A stretch of 64,000 bases of DNA from SLHU01 sp009929975. GTDB lineage: Bacteria > Bacillota > Clostridia > Saccharofermentanales > UBA5734. The stretch is from NCBI GenBank assembly GCA_040776905.1, contig JAXGZQ010000001.1, positions 1 through 64,000 on the forward strand. Reading direction: 5' to 3'. The position numbers were made by a program, and so were the translations under genes. Positions 8,912 to 17,121 of this stretch are shown here, piece after piece. Each line of letters opens with the position of its first letter. The stretch's first letter is position 1. Under the pieces are notes generated by a model. That model did no database searches and was not told the origin of the DNA. It saw only the letters and a program-made list of their open reading frames with translations.

Positions 8912-9763
8912 TCATACCCCCAGAAATTGCGGACGATAATAGATACTAACCTCCAAAAGATCCATGTTGGATGACGCGTTGTAGCGAAGAAGGTTACGCC
9001 CAGCATTTAGTTGCAAAAATGTGGAACCCGTATCTAGAAGTGCAAAGGCATTGTTAACAGTTTGTCCAGAAACGCTTAGTACTCGTTTTCCTGCAAAATG
9101 CGTATAGATCCTAAGCTGTGTATCAGCATCCATCGTGGTATTTAATCGAACATACTCACCGGAATCCAAATTCATAAGCTCAGGATTTGTAACAGTACCT
9201 AATGCCTGAAAAACAATCACACACCCGCAAGAAACATCACCTATGTTGTCGACTGTGATGATCTGGCTTGGTTGTCGCAGTCCAAATTTCATCCCGCTTT
9301 CTGGAATCTCTAATTCAAAGGAAAACTGCGCTAACCAAGAGGCTAATTCTTCACGGATTTCTTCTAGCGCTTCAAAAAATGGCGAGGGGCAAAGTAGGCT
9401 TATAAAGAAATTTGGTGCGCGCTCTCGTGAAGATGCTGTAAATCCAGCCTCTTCAACTACACAAGAGATACGCCTGTTTCTATACACAAGTGTCCCGTTC
9501 TTTTTCGGACTGAATATTCTCAAGAAGCGCTCCCGTTTCGCATAAGCATCATCTGGTGAGCTAGCAACGATTGTACCTTCAAGTGTGATATTTCTCATGT
9601 CCAACGTCGACGAAATGTAAAAGGCACCATCTTGCTCAGGTGCCTTGAAGGTATTGACGGTTTGGCGCAAGCTCCCGGTGCCATCTATTTTTGTTAGAAA
9701 AAACGGACGAGACTGTCTTAAAGTGATGCTCTCACCACTTGAATTTGTATAGCTTATTTCCAT
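8912..9763 (-). CDS. Distal tail protein (Dit)
   Basis: A 283-residue protein of the siphovirus Dit/Sipho_tail family. The N-terminal half (MEISYTNSSGESITLRQSRPFFLTKIDG...DGAFYISSTLDMRNITLEGTI) forms the hexamerising belt domain. It ends in a C-terminal galectin-like domain (NIGDVSCGCVIVFQALGTVTNPELMNLDSGEYVRL). It connects the tail tube to the tip, between the tape measure and Gp37-like genes, in standard order. Confidence 0.88.
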   Translation of the reverse strand: MEISYTNSSGESITLRQSRPFFLTKIDGTGSLRQTVNTFKAPEQDGAFYISSTLDMRNITLEGTIVASSPDDAYAKRERFLRIFSPKKNGTLVYRNRRISCVVEEAGFTASSRERAPNFFISLLCPSPFFEALEEIREELASWLAQFSFELEIPESGMKFGLRQPSQIITVDNIGDVSCGCVIVFQALGTVTNPELMNLDSGEYVRLNTTMDADTQLRIYTHFAGKRVLSVSGQTVNNAFALLDTGSTFLQLNAGRNLLRYNASSNMDLLEVSIYYRPQFLGV

Positions 9764-9775
9764 GTCTTTTCCTTT

Positions 9776-12319
9776 CTAATATTCCAGTGCCAACTTCCTT
9801 GACATGTTTTTAAACTCTCTTGCTATTTCTTTTTCAGATAATGCCTTTGGAGTGACAACAGAAATGTTTTGTGTTATGGCCGTGTTGCCGCCACTATTTT
9901 TTCTGGAACGATTGGGAATTTTACTTTCAAATTCTACACCCGGCATTTCAAAACTTGTAGGAATAGCATTTTGCATATCACGAGCAACACTATCCATGGC
10001 TTTTTCAAATCCGACACCTATACCCAGTCCCATATTGCCGCCCAACTGTGCAAATAATGTTGAAGGCGATTTGATACCAAAAAAGTCTTTAATACGAGAT
10101 ACCACATCCCCAAAAAAGCCAGAAATTTTGTCCCATAACCAATCACCTGCATCCGATATACCTTTCCATAAACCCTTGATCAGATCGCCACCTACTTGTA
10201 CGATTTGTCCTACTGAGCCGCTAAGAGCTTTTACCAAGCCGGTAATGATCTGTGGCACCGCTTTTACGATCTCAACTATGATGGTGGGAAGATTCTCGAT
10301 AAGGGCAACGAAGAGCTGTACGCCTGCCAGGATGATTTTATCAATGTTTCCAATTATGGCACCGACCAGTGAAGTAACAATTTTCGGGATAGCAGTAACT
10401 ATGGAAGTTATAATCTGTGGTAACGCTCGTATAAGTGAAATCAGCAATTGGATTCCGGCATCAATAATAAGAGGAATAGCATTAATCACTGCATCGATGA
10501 TGCCGTCAATTATTTTCGGGATGGCTTCAACAATAGCAGTTATGATAATAGGCAACGCTGTCACCAGTGATATTAAAAGCTCTATTCCAGCATCTATGAT
10601 CTGTGGAATTGCACTAATGATAAAATCTACCAACGCTATAATGATTGCAGGCAAAGCTTCGATTAGTTGTGGAATTGCTTCTAGCAAACCTTGAGCTAAT
10701 CCAAGAATCAGCTGAAGGGCTGCCTCCAAAATCAGAGGCAAATTTTCTATCAGGCCTTGTACGATCTGTGTTACCGCCAAAAAAGTAGCAGGGATTAGTT
10801 GAGGAAGGGCGTCAGCAATACCACTTACGATTGTGCCGACCATCTGGATTGCAGCAGTGGTTAGCGTAGGCAATAATTCCACAATTCCATTCACTAGCGT
10901 CATCAAAAGCACAACAGCTGCCTTTGTTATTTGCGGGAGCGCAGCGGTCAACCCCTTAACTAAGGATATGACGATTTCAGATGCTGCTTCCACCACCATA
11001 GGTAGCTGCTCAGAAATAAATTGTATGGCTTCTTGAAGAATTCCACCCAGCGCTTCAATTAACCCCTGTGCACCGTCCTTTTCAAAAGCGGTGGACAATT
11101 CACCTACCCATCCATTTACCATTGGTAGAACTGACCCGGAGAGCATGCTGGTAAGACCCCCAGCAAGCTGACCTTTAAAGGAAGCTACCCCATCCGCTAA
11201 AGTGGACATTTGACCAGTAAATATTTTTGACTGCGATTCCATGGAACCATAGAAACGGCCGCCTTCAGAAGTGGCTGACGCAAAAGCCTCAGCTACCATA
11301 TCTGCGGATATTGCACCCTTAGACATTTCTTCTTTTAACTCGCCAATGGATTTTCCTGTCTTTCTCGAGATTTCTTCCAGAGGATTAAATCCAGCGTTTA
11401 TCATTTGCATCAGGTCTTGACCAGTAAGTTTGCCAGTTGAAGACATCTGGGCGAATGCAAGGGTTAAGCTTTTGAATTTCTCTGCGTCACCTTGAGATAT
11501 ATCTCCTAGCTCTTTCATATGCTTTTGGGCATCGGCGGCTGACATGCCAAAACTCATTAACACTTGAGCCGACTGGGCCAAATCCTGCATTCCAAAAGGT
11601 GTGGCAGCGGCCTCTTTCTTTAGATCGTTAACTAGTTTTTGAGCTTTGGCTTCATCTCCGAGCATGGTTGTAAAAGAAGTTGTATAACTCTCCATTTGTG
11701 CGTTATATGCAACACCTTCCTTCATAGCTCCGACAAAAGATCTCCCGATTTCTGCGATTGCACTACCCAGGGCTTTGACTCCGCCTATGATGACATCAGA
11801 AAGAATGTTTGCCTTTAATACATCTCCGAAGACAGACGTGCTTTTACCTGCACTGTCCATATGGTCGCCTACGTCATCAATGTTATCGGCAAGATTGTCA
11901 GCGGCTTTGGCTGCATCGCCCATGTTGTCTGCACCCTTTTCCGTGGCTTCGGCATGATCGCGCAGGGATTTGTTGTTGTTATTTAGCTCACGCTCCATGC
12001 TGTTTAGTTCTGCAAGGGCCTTATTTAGTTGGATCTGCCAATTTTGAGTTCTACGATCGTTTTCCCCAAATGAAGTAGATGCGTTATCCAAGGCTGCACG
12101 TAGTGTCTCGATTTTGTTTTTCTGGCTATCGATCTCTTTGTTTAACACTTCGTTTCGAGAAGTAAGCGCTCCGATACTTTTATCGTTTTTATCAAACTGA
12201 GAGGATACCAGTGCCATTTCACTACCAAGCACTTTAAACACCTGATTGATCTCAGAAAGAGCCTTTTTAAACTCTTTTTCGCCTTCAACTCCAATTTTTA
12301 AGCCAAAGTTGTCTGCCAC
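9776..12319 (-). CDS. Tape measure protein
   Basis: An 847-residue tape measure protein. The start is GTG at 12319 behind GGAAGGAGGTGAAAGATT. Residues about 20-125 are a coiled coil; residues about 200-345 are the TMP N-terminal domain (TPFGMQDLAQSAQVLMSFGMSAADAQKHM...NPLEEISRKTGKSIGEL). Residues about 430-720 are long runs of hydrophobic helices made from a repeated unit of the type ALPxIIxxIVxAIPKIIDGIIDA, as in other phage tape measures. The C-terminus is a short SPSTLFAQLGG-containing segment. At the family's usual 0.15 nm per residue, the length would predict a tail roughly 125-130 nm long. Confidence 0.93.
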   Translation of the reverse strand: MADNFGLKIGVEGEKEFKKALSEINQVFKVLGSEMALVSSQFDKNDKSIGALTSRNEVLNKEIDSQKNKIETLRAALDNASTSFGENDRRTQNWQIQLNKALAELNSMERELNNNNKSLRDHAEATEKGADNMGDAAKAADNLADNIDDVGDHMDSAGKSTSVFGDVLKANILSDVIIGGVKALGSAIAEIGRSFVGAMKEGVAYNAQMESYTTSFTTMLGDEAKAQKLVNDLKKEAAATPFGMQDLAQSAQVLMSFGMSAADAQKHMKELGDISQGDAEKFKSLTLAFAQMSSTGKLTGQDLMQMINAGFNPLEEISRKTGKSIGELKEEMSKGAISADMVAEAFASATSEGGRFYGSMESQSKIFTGQMSTLADGVASFKGQLAGGLTSMLSGSVLPMVNGWVGELSTAFEKDGAQGLIEALGGILQEAIQFISEQLPMVVEAASEIVISLVKGLTAALPQITKAAVVLLMTLVNGIVELLPTLTTAAIQMVGTIVSGIADALPQLIPATFLAVTQIVQGLIENLPLILEAALQLILGLAQGLLEAIPQLIEALPAIIIALVDFIISAIPQIIDAGIELLISLVTALPIIITAIVEAIPKIIDGIIDAVINAIPLIIDAGIQLLISLIRALPQIITSIVTAIPKIVTSLVGAIIGNIDKIILAGVQLFVALIENLPTIIVEIVKAVPQIITGLVKALSGSVGQIVQVGGDLIKGLWKGISDAGDWLWDKISGFFGDVVSRIKDFFGIKSPSTLFAQLGGNMGLGIGVGFEKAMDSVARDMQNAIPTSFEMPGVEFESKIPNRSRKNSGGNTAITQNISVVTPKALSEKEIAREFKNMSRKLALEY

Positions 12320-12337
12320 AATCTTTCACCTCCTTCC

Positions 12338-12930
12338 TTAGGTAAGTCCATCCGGGATTATATCTTCTATAAATAGATCAGCTTTAGGATGAGAAATCCC
12401 GATAAACTGTCGGTGGCATTCCCATAGATCTAAAAGAAAGCCAATGGGTGTTAGCCAGGCTTCTTCTTCGGAACGGTTTAAATGAACCGTTGCGTAATAT
12501 AAAAGTCGGGTAAACAGTTCGTTATCGTTTACCCGACTTTGACGTTTTTTGATTTTGATACTCCAGTAGAGTTTTCTTCGCTTTCTATCTCACGTTTTGT
12601 TCCCTTAAACATTGCATCCGTAATGGCTGATTTGTATGCTGTTAATTCTAAGGGCGTGGTTAAAAGCTCGACTTCTTCTTCGCTGAGTAGTGTTTTGGGT
12701 ACATCCTTATTTTTCAGGTTATGAATCAATATCGACTGATTTGCCAGCAATGTGATTAACCAGATAATCTCATCAAGTGCCATCTCGAAATTTTCTGTCT
12801 TCATAAGTTTCTCTCCGAGATTTTCCAACCCGCCATATCTTTTAGCAATTTCTTTAGTAGCACGTGTTGTGAGAATTAATTCATATTCAAGATCTCCGAT
12901 GCGAATAAAAGAACTTCTATCTTGATCCAT
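12338..12930 (-). CDS. Tail assembly chaperone, frameshift product (gpGT-like)
   Basis: The reading frame of the 133-residue chaperone can shift by -1 at the heptamer A AAA AAC (12550-12544). It would continue as RQSRVNDNELFTRLLYYATV...PDGLT to a stop at 12338-12340, giving about 197 residues. The extension has no start codon or ribosome site of its own but is a clean open frame that fills the gap up to the tape-measure gene. Tail chaperone genes of siphoviruses classically make such G and GT forms, with the T part binding the tape measure protein. The coordinates span the zero-frame part plus the shifted part. Confidence 0.85.
12502..12550 (-). promoter_or_regulatory. Programmed -1 ribosomal frameshift signal
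   Basis: The slippery heptamer A AAA AAC (12550-12544) is followed after three bases by a perfect 14-bp hairpin. The stem is AAAGTCGGGTAAAC (12540-12527) with GTTTACCCGACTTT (12515-12502) and an 11-nt loop. The zero-frame stop codon lies inside the stem. Heptamer, close hairpin and an open -1 frame together make this a textbook signal. Confidence 0.88.
12529..12930 (-). CDS. Tail assembly chaperone (gpG-like)
   Basis: A 133-residue protein beginning MDQDRSSFIRIGDLEYELILTTRATKEIAKRYGGLENLGEKL, which matches the Bacillota tail assembly chaperone pattern, and lying directly after the major tail protein and before the tape measure. It would bind and keep the tape measure protein soluble before tube assembly. 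The gene ends at a TAA that lies inside the hairpin of the frameshift signal, so the short and extended forms share the first 129 residues. Confidence 0.85.
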   Translation of the reverse strand: MDQDRSSFIRIGDLEYELILTTRATKEIAKRYGGLENLGEKLMKTENFEMALDEIIWLITLLANQSILIHNLKNKDVPKTLLSEEEVELLTTPLELTAYKSAITDAMFKGTKREIESEENSTGVSKSKNVKVG

Positions 12931-12933
12931 AAA

Positions 12934-13524
12934 TTACACCCCCGCAGCATATACAGGTTCATACACTTGGGTGTACCAACCAGAAATTACTGAAGCCGGA
13001 ACACTGGCATCGCCCTCTGTCATTTCAGCCTTCCAAGGATGCTTACCGTTACCATCCAGCTTGTTTCTGCGCATGACTGTTCCTTCAATGGTAGGCGTAG
13101 AAAAAGTGATGGAGTCGCCTTTTGTTTGCAGATTGGTCGCTGGAAGCCCAAACTTCACACGGTAGAGCCAAAAATAACGGTACTTGCCATCTGCCTTCTG
13201 TGCTCGAAAGCCCACCGCAACAGGGGCGCCTGCACTTTCACTGGCAGATATTAGTACTCCGTTATCGTCTGTACTAGCGCCAGTTAAATCCGTAGCAGCA
13301 CTTATACCTATATCATCCACACTAAGCGATAGCTTTCCACTTTTAAAATCTTTGATTACTTCAGCAGCACCATCATCTGCATATAGCACTGCCTCAGTCA
13401 ATTCAACAGACAGATCTGCTTTGATGGCTTTTGCTAAAACTGCAGGCAACCCATAGGTTTCTTCGCCGTTCTCATCCTCTGTTATTTTTGAATAGTAGAG
13501 TTTATCTAATCCGATTGTAGCCAT
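12934..13524 (-). CDS. Major tail (tube) protein
   Basis: A 196-residue protein beginning MATIGLDKLYYSKITEDENGEETYGLP, characteristic of the phi13-type major tail protein family. It continues with the beta-rich KADLSVELTEAVLYADDGAAEVIKDFKSGKLSLSVDDIG and ends in TVMRRNKLDGNGKHPWKAEM. It forms the hexameric rings of the non-contractile tail. It is placed between the tail terminator gene and the chaperone gene as usual. There is no extra Ig-like domain at the C-terminus. Confidence 0.92.
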   Translation of the reverse strand: MATIGLDKLYYSKITEDENGEETYGLPAVLAKAIKADLSVELTEAVLYADDGAAEVIKDFKSGKLSLSVDDIGISAATDLTGASTDDNGVLISASESAGAPVAVGFRAQKADGKYRYFWLYRVKFGLPATNLQTKGDSITFSTPTIEGTVMRRNKLDGNGKHPWKAEMTEGDASVPASVISGWYTQVYEPVYAAGV

Positions 13525-13528
13525 TTAT

Positions 13529-13867
13529 TTATTCCTCCAATTTGTAGTTTTTCGCCACATCAATGGCGTAATGGAAATAGCCGGTGTCATCCTCATGTCC
13601 AATGTACCGGCGGTCGGTTATTATAAAGTCCGCTTCCAAGAGGAGGCGAACAATTTGGTTTTTAAGAGCTGTGTAACTTCCTTTGTCAAACAGGGATATC
13701 CGTGCCTCCTGGATTTCATGCTGTGGCTTATTGTCGGTATATAGCTCGAACGTATCCACCATCGGCGTAATCACGGCATATCGATTTGGTGCAGGTTCTG
13801 AAAATACACCTGTTTCCAGAGGAACGAGAGGTGAAATGAGGGTGTTCAGTTCACTAAGAAGACTCAT
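13529..13867 (-). CDS. Tail terminator/tail completion protein
   Basis: A 112-residue protein (MSLLSELNTLISPLVPLETGVFSEPAPNRYAVITPM...TALKNQIVRLLLEADFIITDRRYIGHEDDTGYFHYAIDVAKNY). Size, position between the HK97 gp10-like gene and the major tail protein, and the final FHYAIDVAK strand fit the tail terminator family that caps the tail tube and joins it to the head. It overlaps the upstream gene by 4 nt. The assignment rests mainly on synteny. Confidence 0.75.
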   Translation of the reverse strand: MSLLSELNTLISPLVPLETGVFSEPAPNRYAVITPMVDTFELYTDNKPQHEIQEARISLFDKGSYTALKNQIVRLLLEADFIITDRRYIGHEDDTGYFHYAIDVAKNYKLEE

Positions 13868-14295
13868 ATTTTTCGGACCTCCTCTTCAAATCTCGCGATC
13901 ATCGCATCAACACAGGCCTTTCTACTTGCTGTTTTTGCGGGCTTCAGAAAAGGTTTAGGCGGTTGTCCATGTTTGCCATATTCCAAAACACTTGCAACCA
14001 TCGCATTGCTTTTACCTTCCTTTCGAGGTTCAGAAAAACCAACCTTGACGTTGAAATTTCCGTCCCTATCTTGTCTGGCAGAGGAAACACCAAGGGCTGA
14101 AACGAGCTCACCAGTGGATCTGCTTTCTTCCTTCGTACCATTTCCAATAACACTCTGGAGATTGCTTTTTACTTTTACCTCGACTACCTCCCCTCCTGCT
14201 TTCAGTACGCGGGGGATAATTTCAGCTGTTTTCTCGCCAAGCTGTGAGATCTTCATCAGGAAGTCATCTGGCATTTTAAATATTGCTTTAGCCAC
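13864..14295 (-). CDS. HK97 gp10-type head-tail protein
   Basis: A 143-residue protein with the HK97 gp10 pattern. A helical N-terminus (MKISQLGEKTAEIIPRVLKAGGEVVEVKVKSNL) is followed by a strand-rich part (VKVGFSEPRKEGKSNAMVASVLEYGKHGQPPKPFLKPA), where the YGK...QPPKPFL motif is typical. It acts at the head-tail joint. The gene overlaps its neighbours by 4 nt downstream and 8 nt upstream, in a tightly packed morphogenesis operon. Confidence 0.88.
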   Translation of the reverse strand: MAKAIFKMPDDFLMKISQLGEKTAEIIPRVLKAGGEVVEVKVKSNLQSVIGNGTKEESRSTGELVSALGVSSARQDRDGNFNVKVGFSEPRKEGKSNAMVASVLEYGKHGQPPKPFLKPAKTASRKACVDAMIARFEEEVRKI

Positions 14296-14620
14296 CGGGT
14301 TTCACCTCCTTTGCAAGTACCTCAATATACATGCCGCGTCCTTTGATGTCCTCCACCGAGGTGATTTCAAAACGACCTTCTTTGTTCATTACAACCATAT
14401 CGGTTGTGATAGTAATATTAGGGATTTTACGTAAACGGAAAAGGTCGGTGGCTTCAGAGAAGGTCGCTCTATTTGCCCATTTTTCGTTACCGTGCCGACC
14501 CTCCCGATACGCTTTGACAGAGGCGATGATATTGTCGACTTCCGATCGAAAACCCTCCGGATCTTTCGTAGTCACTTTTTCAACGATGTCAATAAAGGTG
14601 TTCATCTTTCCATAGCTCAT
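14288..14620 (-). CDS. Phage head closure/head-tail joining protein
   Basis: A 110-residue protein starting MSYGKMNTFIDIVEKVTTKDPEGFRSEVDNIIASVKAYREGRHGNEKW. It has the beta-barrel pattern of SPP1 gp16/HK97 head-closure proteins, including RKIPNITITTDMVVMNKEGRFEITSVEDIKGRGMYIEVLAKEV. ATG at 14620 follows GGAAGGTGTGATT; a longer in-frame start would intrude on the connector gene. It closes the portal after packaging. Confidence 0.82.
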   Translation of the reverse strand: MSYGKMNTFIDIVEKVTTKDPEGFRSEVDNIIASVKAYREGRHGNEKWANRATFSEATDLFRLRKIPNITITTDMVVMNKEGRFEITSVEDIKGRGMYIEVLAKEVKPGG

Positions 14621-14622
14621 AA

Positions 14623-14931
14623 TCACACCTTCCAATCCCGGTCCAGCCGAAGTAAAAGGTTGACCGTATTCCACACTTGTTGTCCAGCCTGGACATTGTC
14701 TGCAAAAAAGCCACCCGTGCTGCCGTCCCTTGATTCATAAAAATGGGACGACAGCATGATAACGGCTTGCTCTGTGGTGGGTGGCATTGCGTTTTCGGTG
14801 TAGTTGTTTTCGGGTAAATGCTGATAGCTCTCGGCATACCTAATGGCAGCGGTGATGTACATCTGCAATAGCTCATCATCCGCCGAATGCTCAAGGATGA
14901 GGTTTGCCTTAACTTTTTCGAGCAGTGTCAT
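14623..14931 (-). CDS. Head-tail connector protein (gp6-like)
   Basis: A 102-residue helical protein (MTLLEKVKANLILEHSADDELLQMYITAAIRYAESYQHLPEN...EQAVIMLSSHFYESRDGSTGGFFADN...VNLLLRLDRDWKV). This is the standard gp6-like/gp15 adaptor that forms the dodecameric ring under the portal. The end two bases before the head-closure gene and the order within the operon support the call. Confidence 0.88.
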   Translation of the reverse strand: MTLLEKVKANLILEHSADDELLQMYITAAIRYAESYQHLPENNYTENAMPPTTEQAVIMLSSHFYESRDGSTGGFFADNVQAGQQVWNTVNLLLRLDRDWKV

Positions 14932-14955
14932 ACCGTCACCATCCTTTCATCGTTT

Positions 14956-15183
14956 CTAACTATCAGCTGCCATCAATCCGGCAGCCTTAAGTTTTGCCAG
15001 CAGCGCATTGAAATCAACAACAAGTCCGGCAATGGTTGTAGCGGTTGAGTCTGACTGGTTTTCAGCCGGTGTGAACTGCGAAGGAAGCCCCGTTACCGAG
15101 GCTCCCTCCTTGATTTCAAGCGTACCGCCAATGACGGTTTTTTCACCGCCTTGCTCGGTGTAGTTTTTTACGTTATGGCTCAT
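14956..15183 (-). CDS. Head fibre-like protein
   Basis: A 75-residue protein (MSHNVKNYTEQGGEKTVIGGTLEIKEGASVTGLPSQF...TTIAGLVVDFNALLAKLKAAGLMAADS). The VIGGTLEI.EGA.V.GL segment and the terminal VADFNALLAKLKAAGLM-type helix match the phage head-fibre family found right after major capsid genes in Bacillota phages. It would decorate the capsid and is not essential in characterised cases. Confidence 0.75.
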   Translation of the reverse strand: MSHNVKNYTEQGGEKTVIGGTLEIKEGASVTGLPSQFTPAENQSDSTATTIAGLVVDFNALLAKLKAAGLMAADS

Positions 15184-15195
15184 GATGCACCTCCG

Positions 15196-16404
15196 TTAGG
15201 CTTTCTGCTGGAGCACCTTGATGGCCTCCGGCAGAATCAATTTTCCATCAACGCGCTGAGTTGCAACAAAGCCTACCTGACCGGTAGCAGCATAGAGCTC
15301 GTTAAGTCTCTTGAAAACACGACCCTGACGATCGGCGACCCAGTAATAACCAAAATCACCGAACACGACCGTCTTTGCTGTCGATGCAATCGCAGGTACG
15401 TAAGCCGAAGTGTACAGCGGTCTGTTCAAAATGGTGTCCGGTGTACCGGCCTGTAGTGAAGGCTGCCAGAGGTATTGACCCTGACCGTCCTTCAGCTTGC
15501 GGATCGCCTTAACCGTGGCATCGTTCATGACGAACACCGCTTTGTTTCGGTACGGTGCTTTAAGGGAGTAGAACAGGTCAAGCACCTCGTCGATGGAGAT
15601 AGCTGTAGCGCTCGCAGTGGTCACGCCAAGCTGTGCACCACCGGTAGCTGCAAGAATGCCCGTAGGTTTCCCGGAGCCATCGCCGGTGAAGAATGCATCT
15701 TCTTCCTTGTTTCCGATTCGTCTGGCGAACTCTTTAGCAATGTAGGTTTCGAGGTTGAATACGCTGTCGTTAAGCAGCTCCTCGGAAACCTTGATCATGG
15801 TCCCAAGCTTATAAGCCCCTATGGATACCTGACCAAAGCTATCATCACTTTCAGGGATCGCACCTTCCTCGTCGATCCAGGAGGCGGTACCCTTAGATGC
15901 TACAACTGGGATTTTGCGGTCACCTGAAGAGGTGGTAATGACGTTGGCCAGCCTTCTGAAAATATTCTCGTCCTCGAGGGTATCCACAAGGGTACGCTCA
16001 AATTCGTCCGGCACAAGGTAACCGCCTTCAGTGTCGGTGCCAATCTGAAGCGCATTTCTGATAACAGGATCAAGTCCTTCGCCAGCGCGGGTACGCATCG
16101 CGTTCCAGAATGCTTTTCTGTACTCGTCAGATGCTCTGCCGCTTCTTGTCTCCATGCCCGGAATATTAGGTCTACCGGTAAGAGGCATATTTAGTGGCTT
16201 TGAAAGCTCGCGGTCGAGGGCTTCCTGCTTTTCCAGACGGTCGATTTCATTACCGAGTGCGACCACATCAGCCTCCATCTTGTCATAAATGGCGGTATCC
16301 TCAGCTGAAACGATGCCGTCCGCACCACGTTTGGTATCGAGAAAAGCCTTAGCTGTTTCCCATGCTTTTGCGCGTTTTTCACGCAGTTCAAGAATTTTGT
16401 TCAT
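15196..16404 (-). CDS. HK97-family major capsid protein
   Basis: A 402-residue protein. Residues about 1-95 form a helical scaffold (delta-like) domain (MNKILELREKRAKAWETAKAF...LGNEIDRLEKQEALDREL). The HK97-fold core starts near TDTEGGYLVPDEFERTLVDTLEDENIFRRLANV and continues with FARRIGNKEEDAFFTGDGSGKPTGIL and the C-terminal GKLILPEAIKVLQQ. The prohead protease encoded next door probably removes the N-terminal domain. The start is preceded by GAGGAAATACT. Confidence 0.95.
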   Translation of the reverse strand: MNKILELREKRAKAWETAKAFLDTKRGADGIVSAEDTAIYDKMEADVVALGNEIDRLEKQEALDRELSKPLNMPLTGRPNIPGMETRSGRASDEYRKAFWNAMRTRAGEGLDPVIRNALQIGTDTEGGYLVPDEFERTLVDTLEDENIFRRLANVITTSSGDRKIPVVASKGTASWIDEEGAIPESDDSFGQVSIGAYKLGTMIKVSEELLNDSVFNLETYIAKEFARRIGNKEEDAFFTGDGSGKPTGILAATGGAQLGVTTASATAISIDEVLDLFYSLKAPYRNKAVFVMNDATVKAIRKLKDGQGQYLWQPSLQAGTPDTILNRPLYTSAYVPAIASTAKTVVFGDFGYYWVADRQGRVFKRLNELYAATGQVGFVATQRVDGKLILPEAIKVLQQKA

Positions 16405-16422
16405 AGTATTTCCTCCTCAAAA

Positions 16423-17121
16423 TTAGTGTTGAATTAAAGAGAGCCGCTTCTCCAGCGACTCGATCGGTGTACCTGTTTGTTGTTTAGGTAGCTTGGGTTT
16501 TACCTTATCCAGCAGAGAGTTGGTAACGGCTCTGCGGCTGAAAGCGTAGGTAAAGTCCTCGGTCTTAAGACGTTTCTTTTCGTCGTCCAGAATGCCGTCT
16601 GCAAAGCCAAGCTCGATGGCTTTCTTTGCATTGAGCCATGTTTCCGCATCCATTAAGTGGGACAGCTTTGCCCGCGACTGGCCTGTTTTGATCTCGTAGG
16701 CGTTGATGATGCTTTCCTTAACCTCCGAGAGCATGGAGATGGCCTTTTGCATTTCCTCGCTGTCGCCGATTGCCACGGTCAGCGGGTTATGCACCATCAT
16801 GAGAGCAGTCGGTGCCATCAGTACGGTCGTTCCGGCCATAGCGATTACGGATGCAGCAGATGCTGCGATACCATCGATCTTGACGGTGACCTTACCTTTA
16901 TAATCCATGAGCATGGTATAGATCTGACTTGCCGCAATGCAGTCGCCGCCGGGAGAGTTTAGCCAAATAACAATATCACCCTCACCGGAAGTCAAATCCG
17001 CTTTAAATGCCTTAGGGGTGACATCATCATCGAACCATGACTCTTCAGCAATCACGCCGTCAAGGTAGAGCGTTCGGACGCCGGTATTATCATCTCGCGC
17101 CCAGTTCCAAAATTTCTTCAT
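16423..17121 (-). CDS. ClpP-like prohead protease
   Basis: A 232-residue protein of the ClpP/S14-type head maturation protease family. Features are the oxyanion-loop region WLNSPGGDCIAASQIY, the nucleophile segment DGIAASAASVIAMAG with the catalytic serine, and the His in MMVHNP. The C-terminal part (KAIELGFADGILDDEK) is the usual family end. It processes the scaffold region of the adjacent capsid protein. It overlaps the portal gene by 4 nt. Confidence 0.92.
   Translation of the reverse strand: MKKFWNWARDDNTGVRTLYLDGVIAEESWFDDDVTPKAFKADLTSGEGDIVIWLNSPGGDCIAASQIYTMLMDYKGKVTVKIDGIAASAASVIAMAGTTVLMAPTALMMVHNPLTVAIGDSEEMQKAISMLSEVKESIINAYEIKTGQSRAKLSHLMDAETWLNAKKAIELGFADGILDDEKKRLKTEDFTYAFSRRAVTNSLLDKVKPKLPKQQTGTPIESLEKRLSLIQH

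Noticed and set aside
9804..10694. A 296-codon plus-strand open frame opposite the tape measure gene
   Set aside because: It is the antisense shadow of the hydrophobic repeat region of the tape measure protein. No ribosome site or recognisable domain is present.
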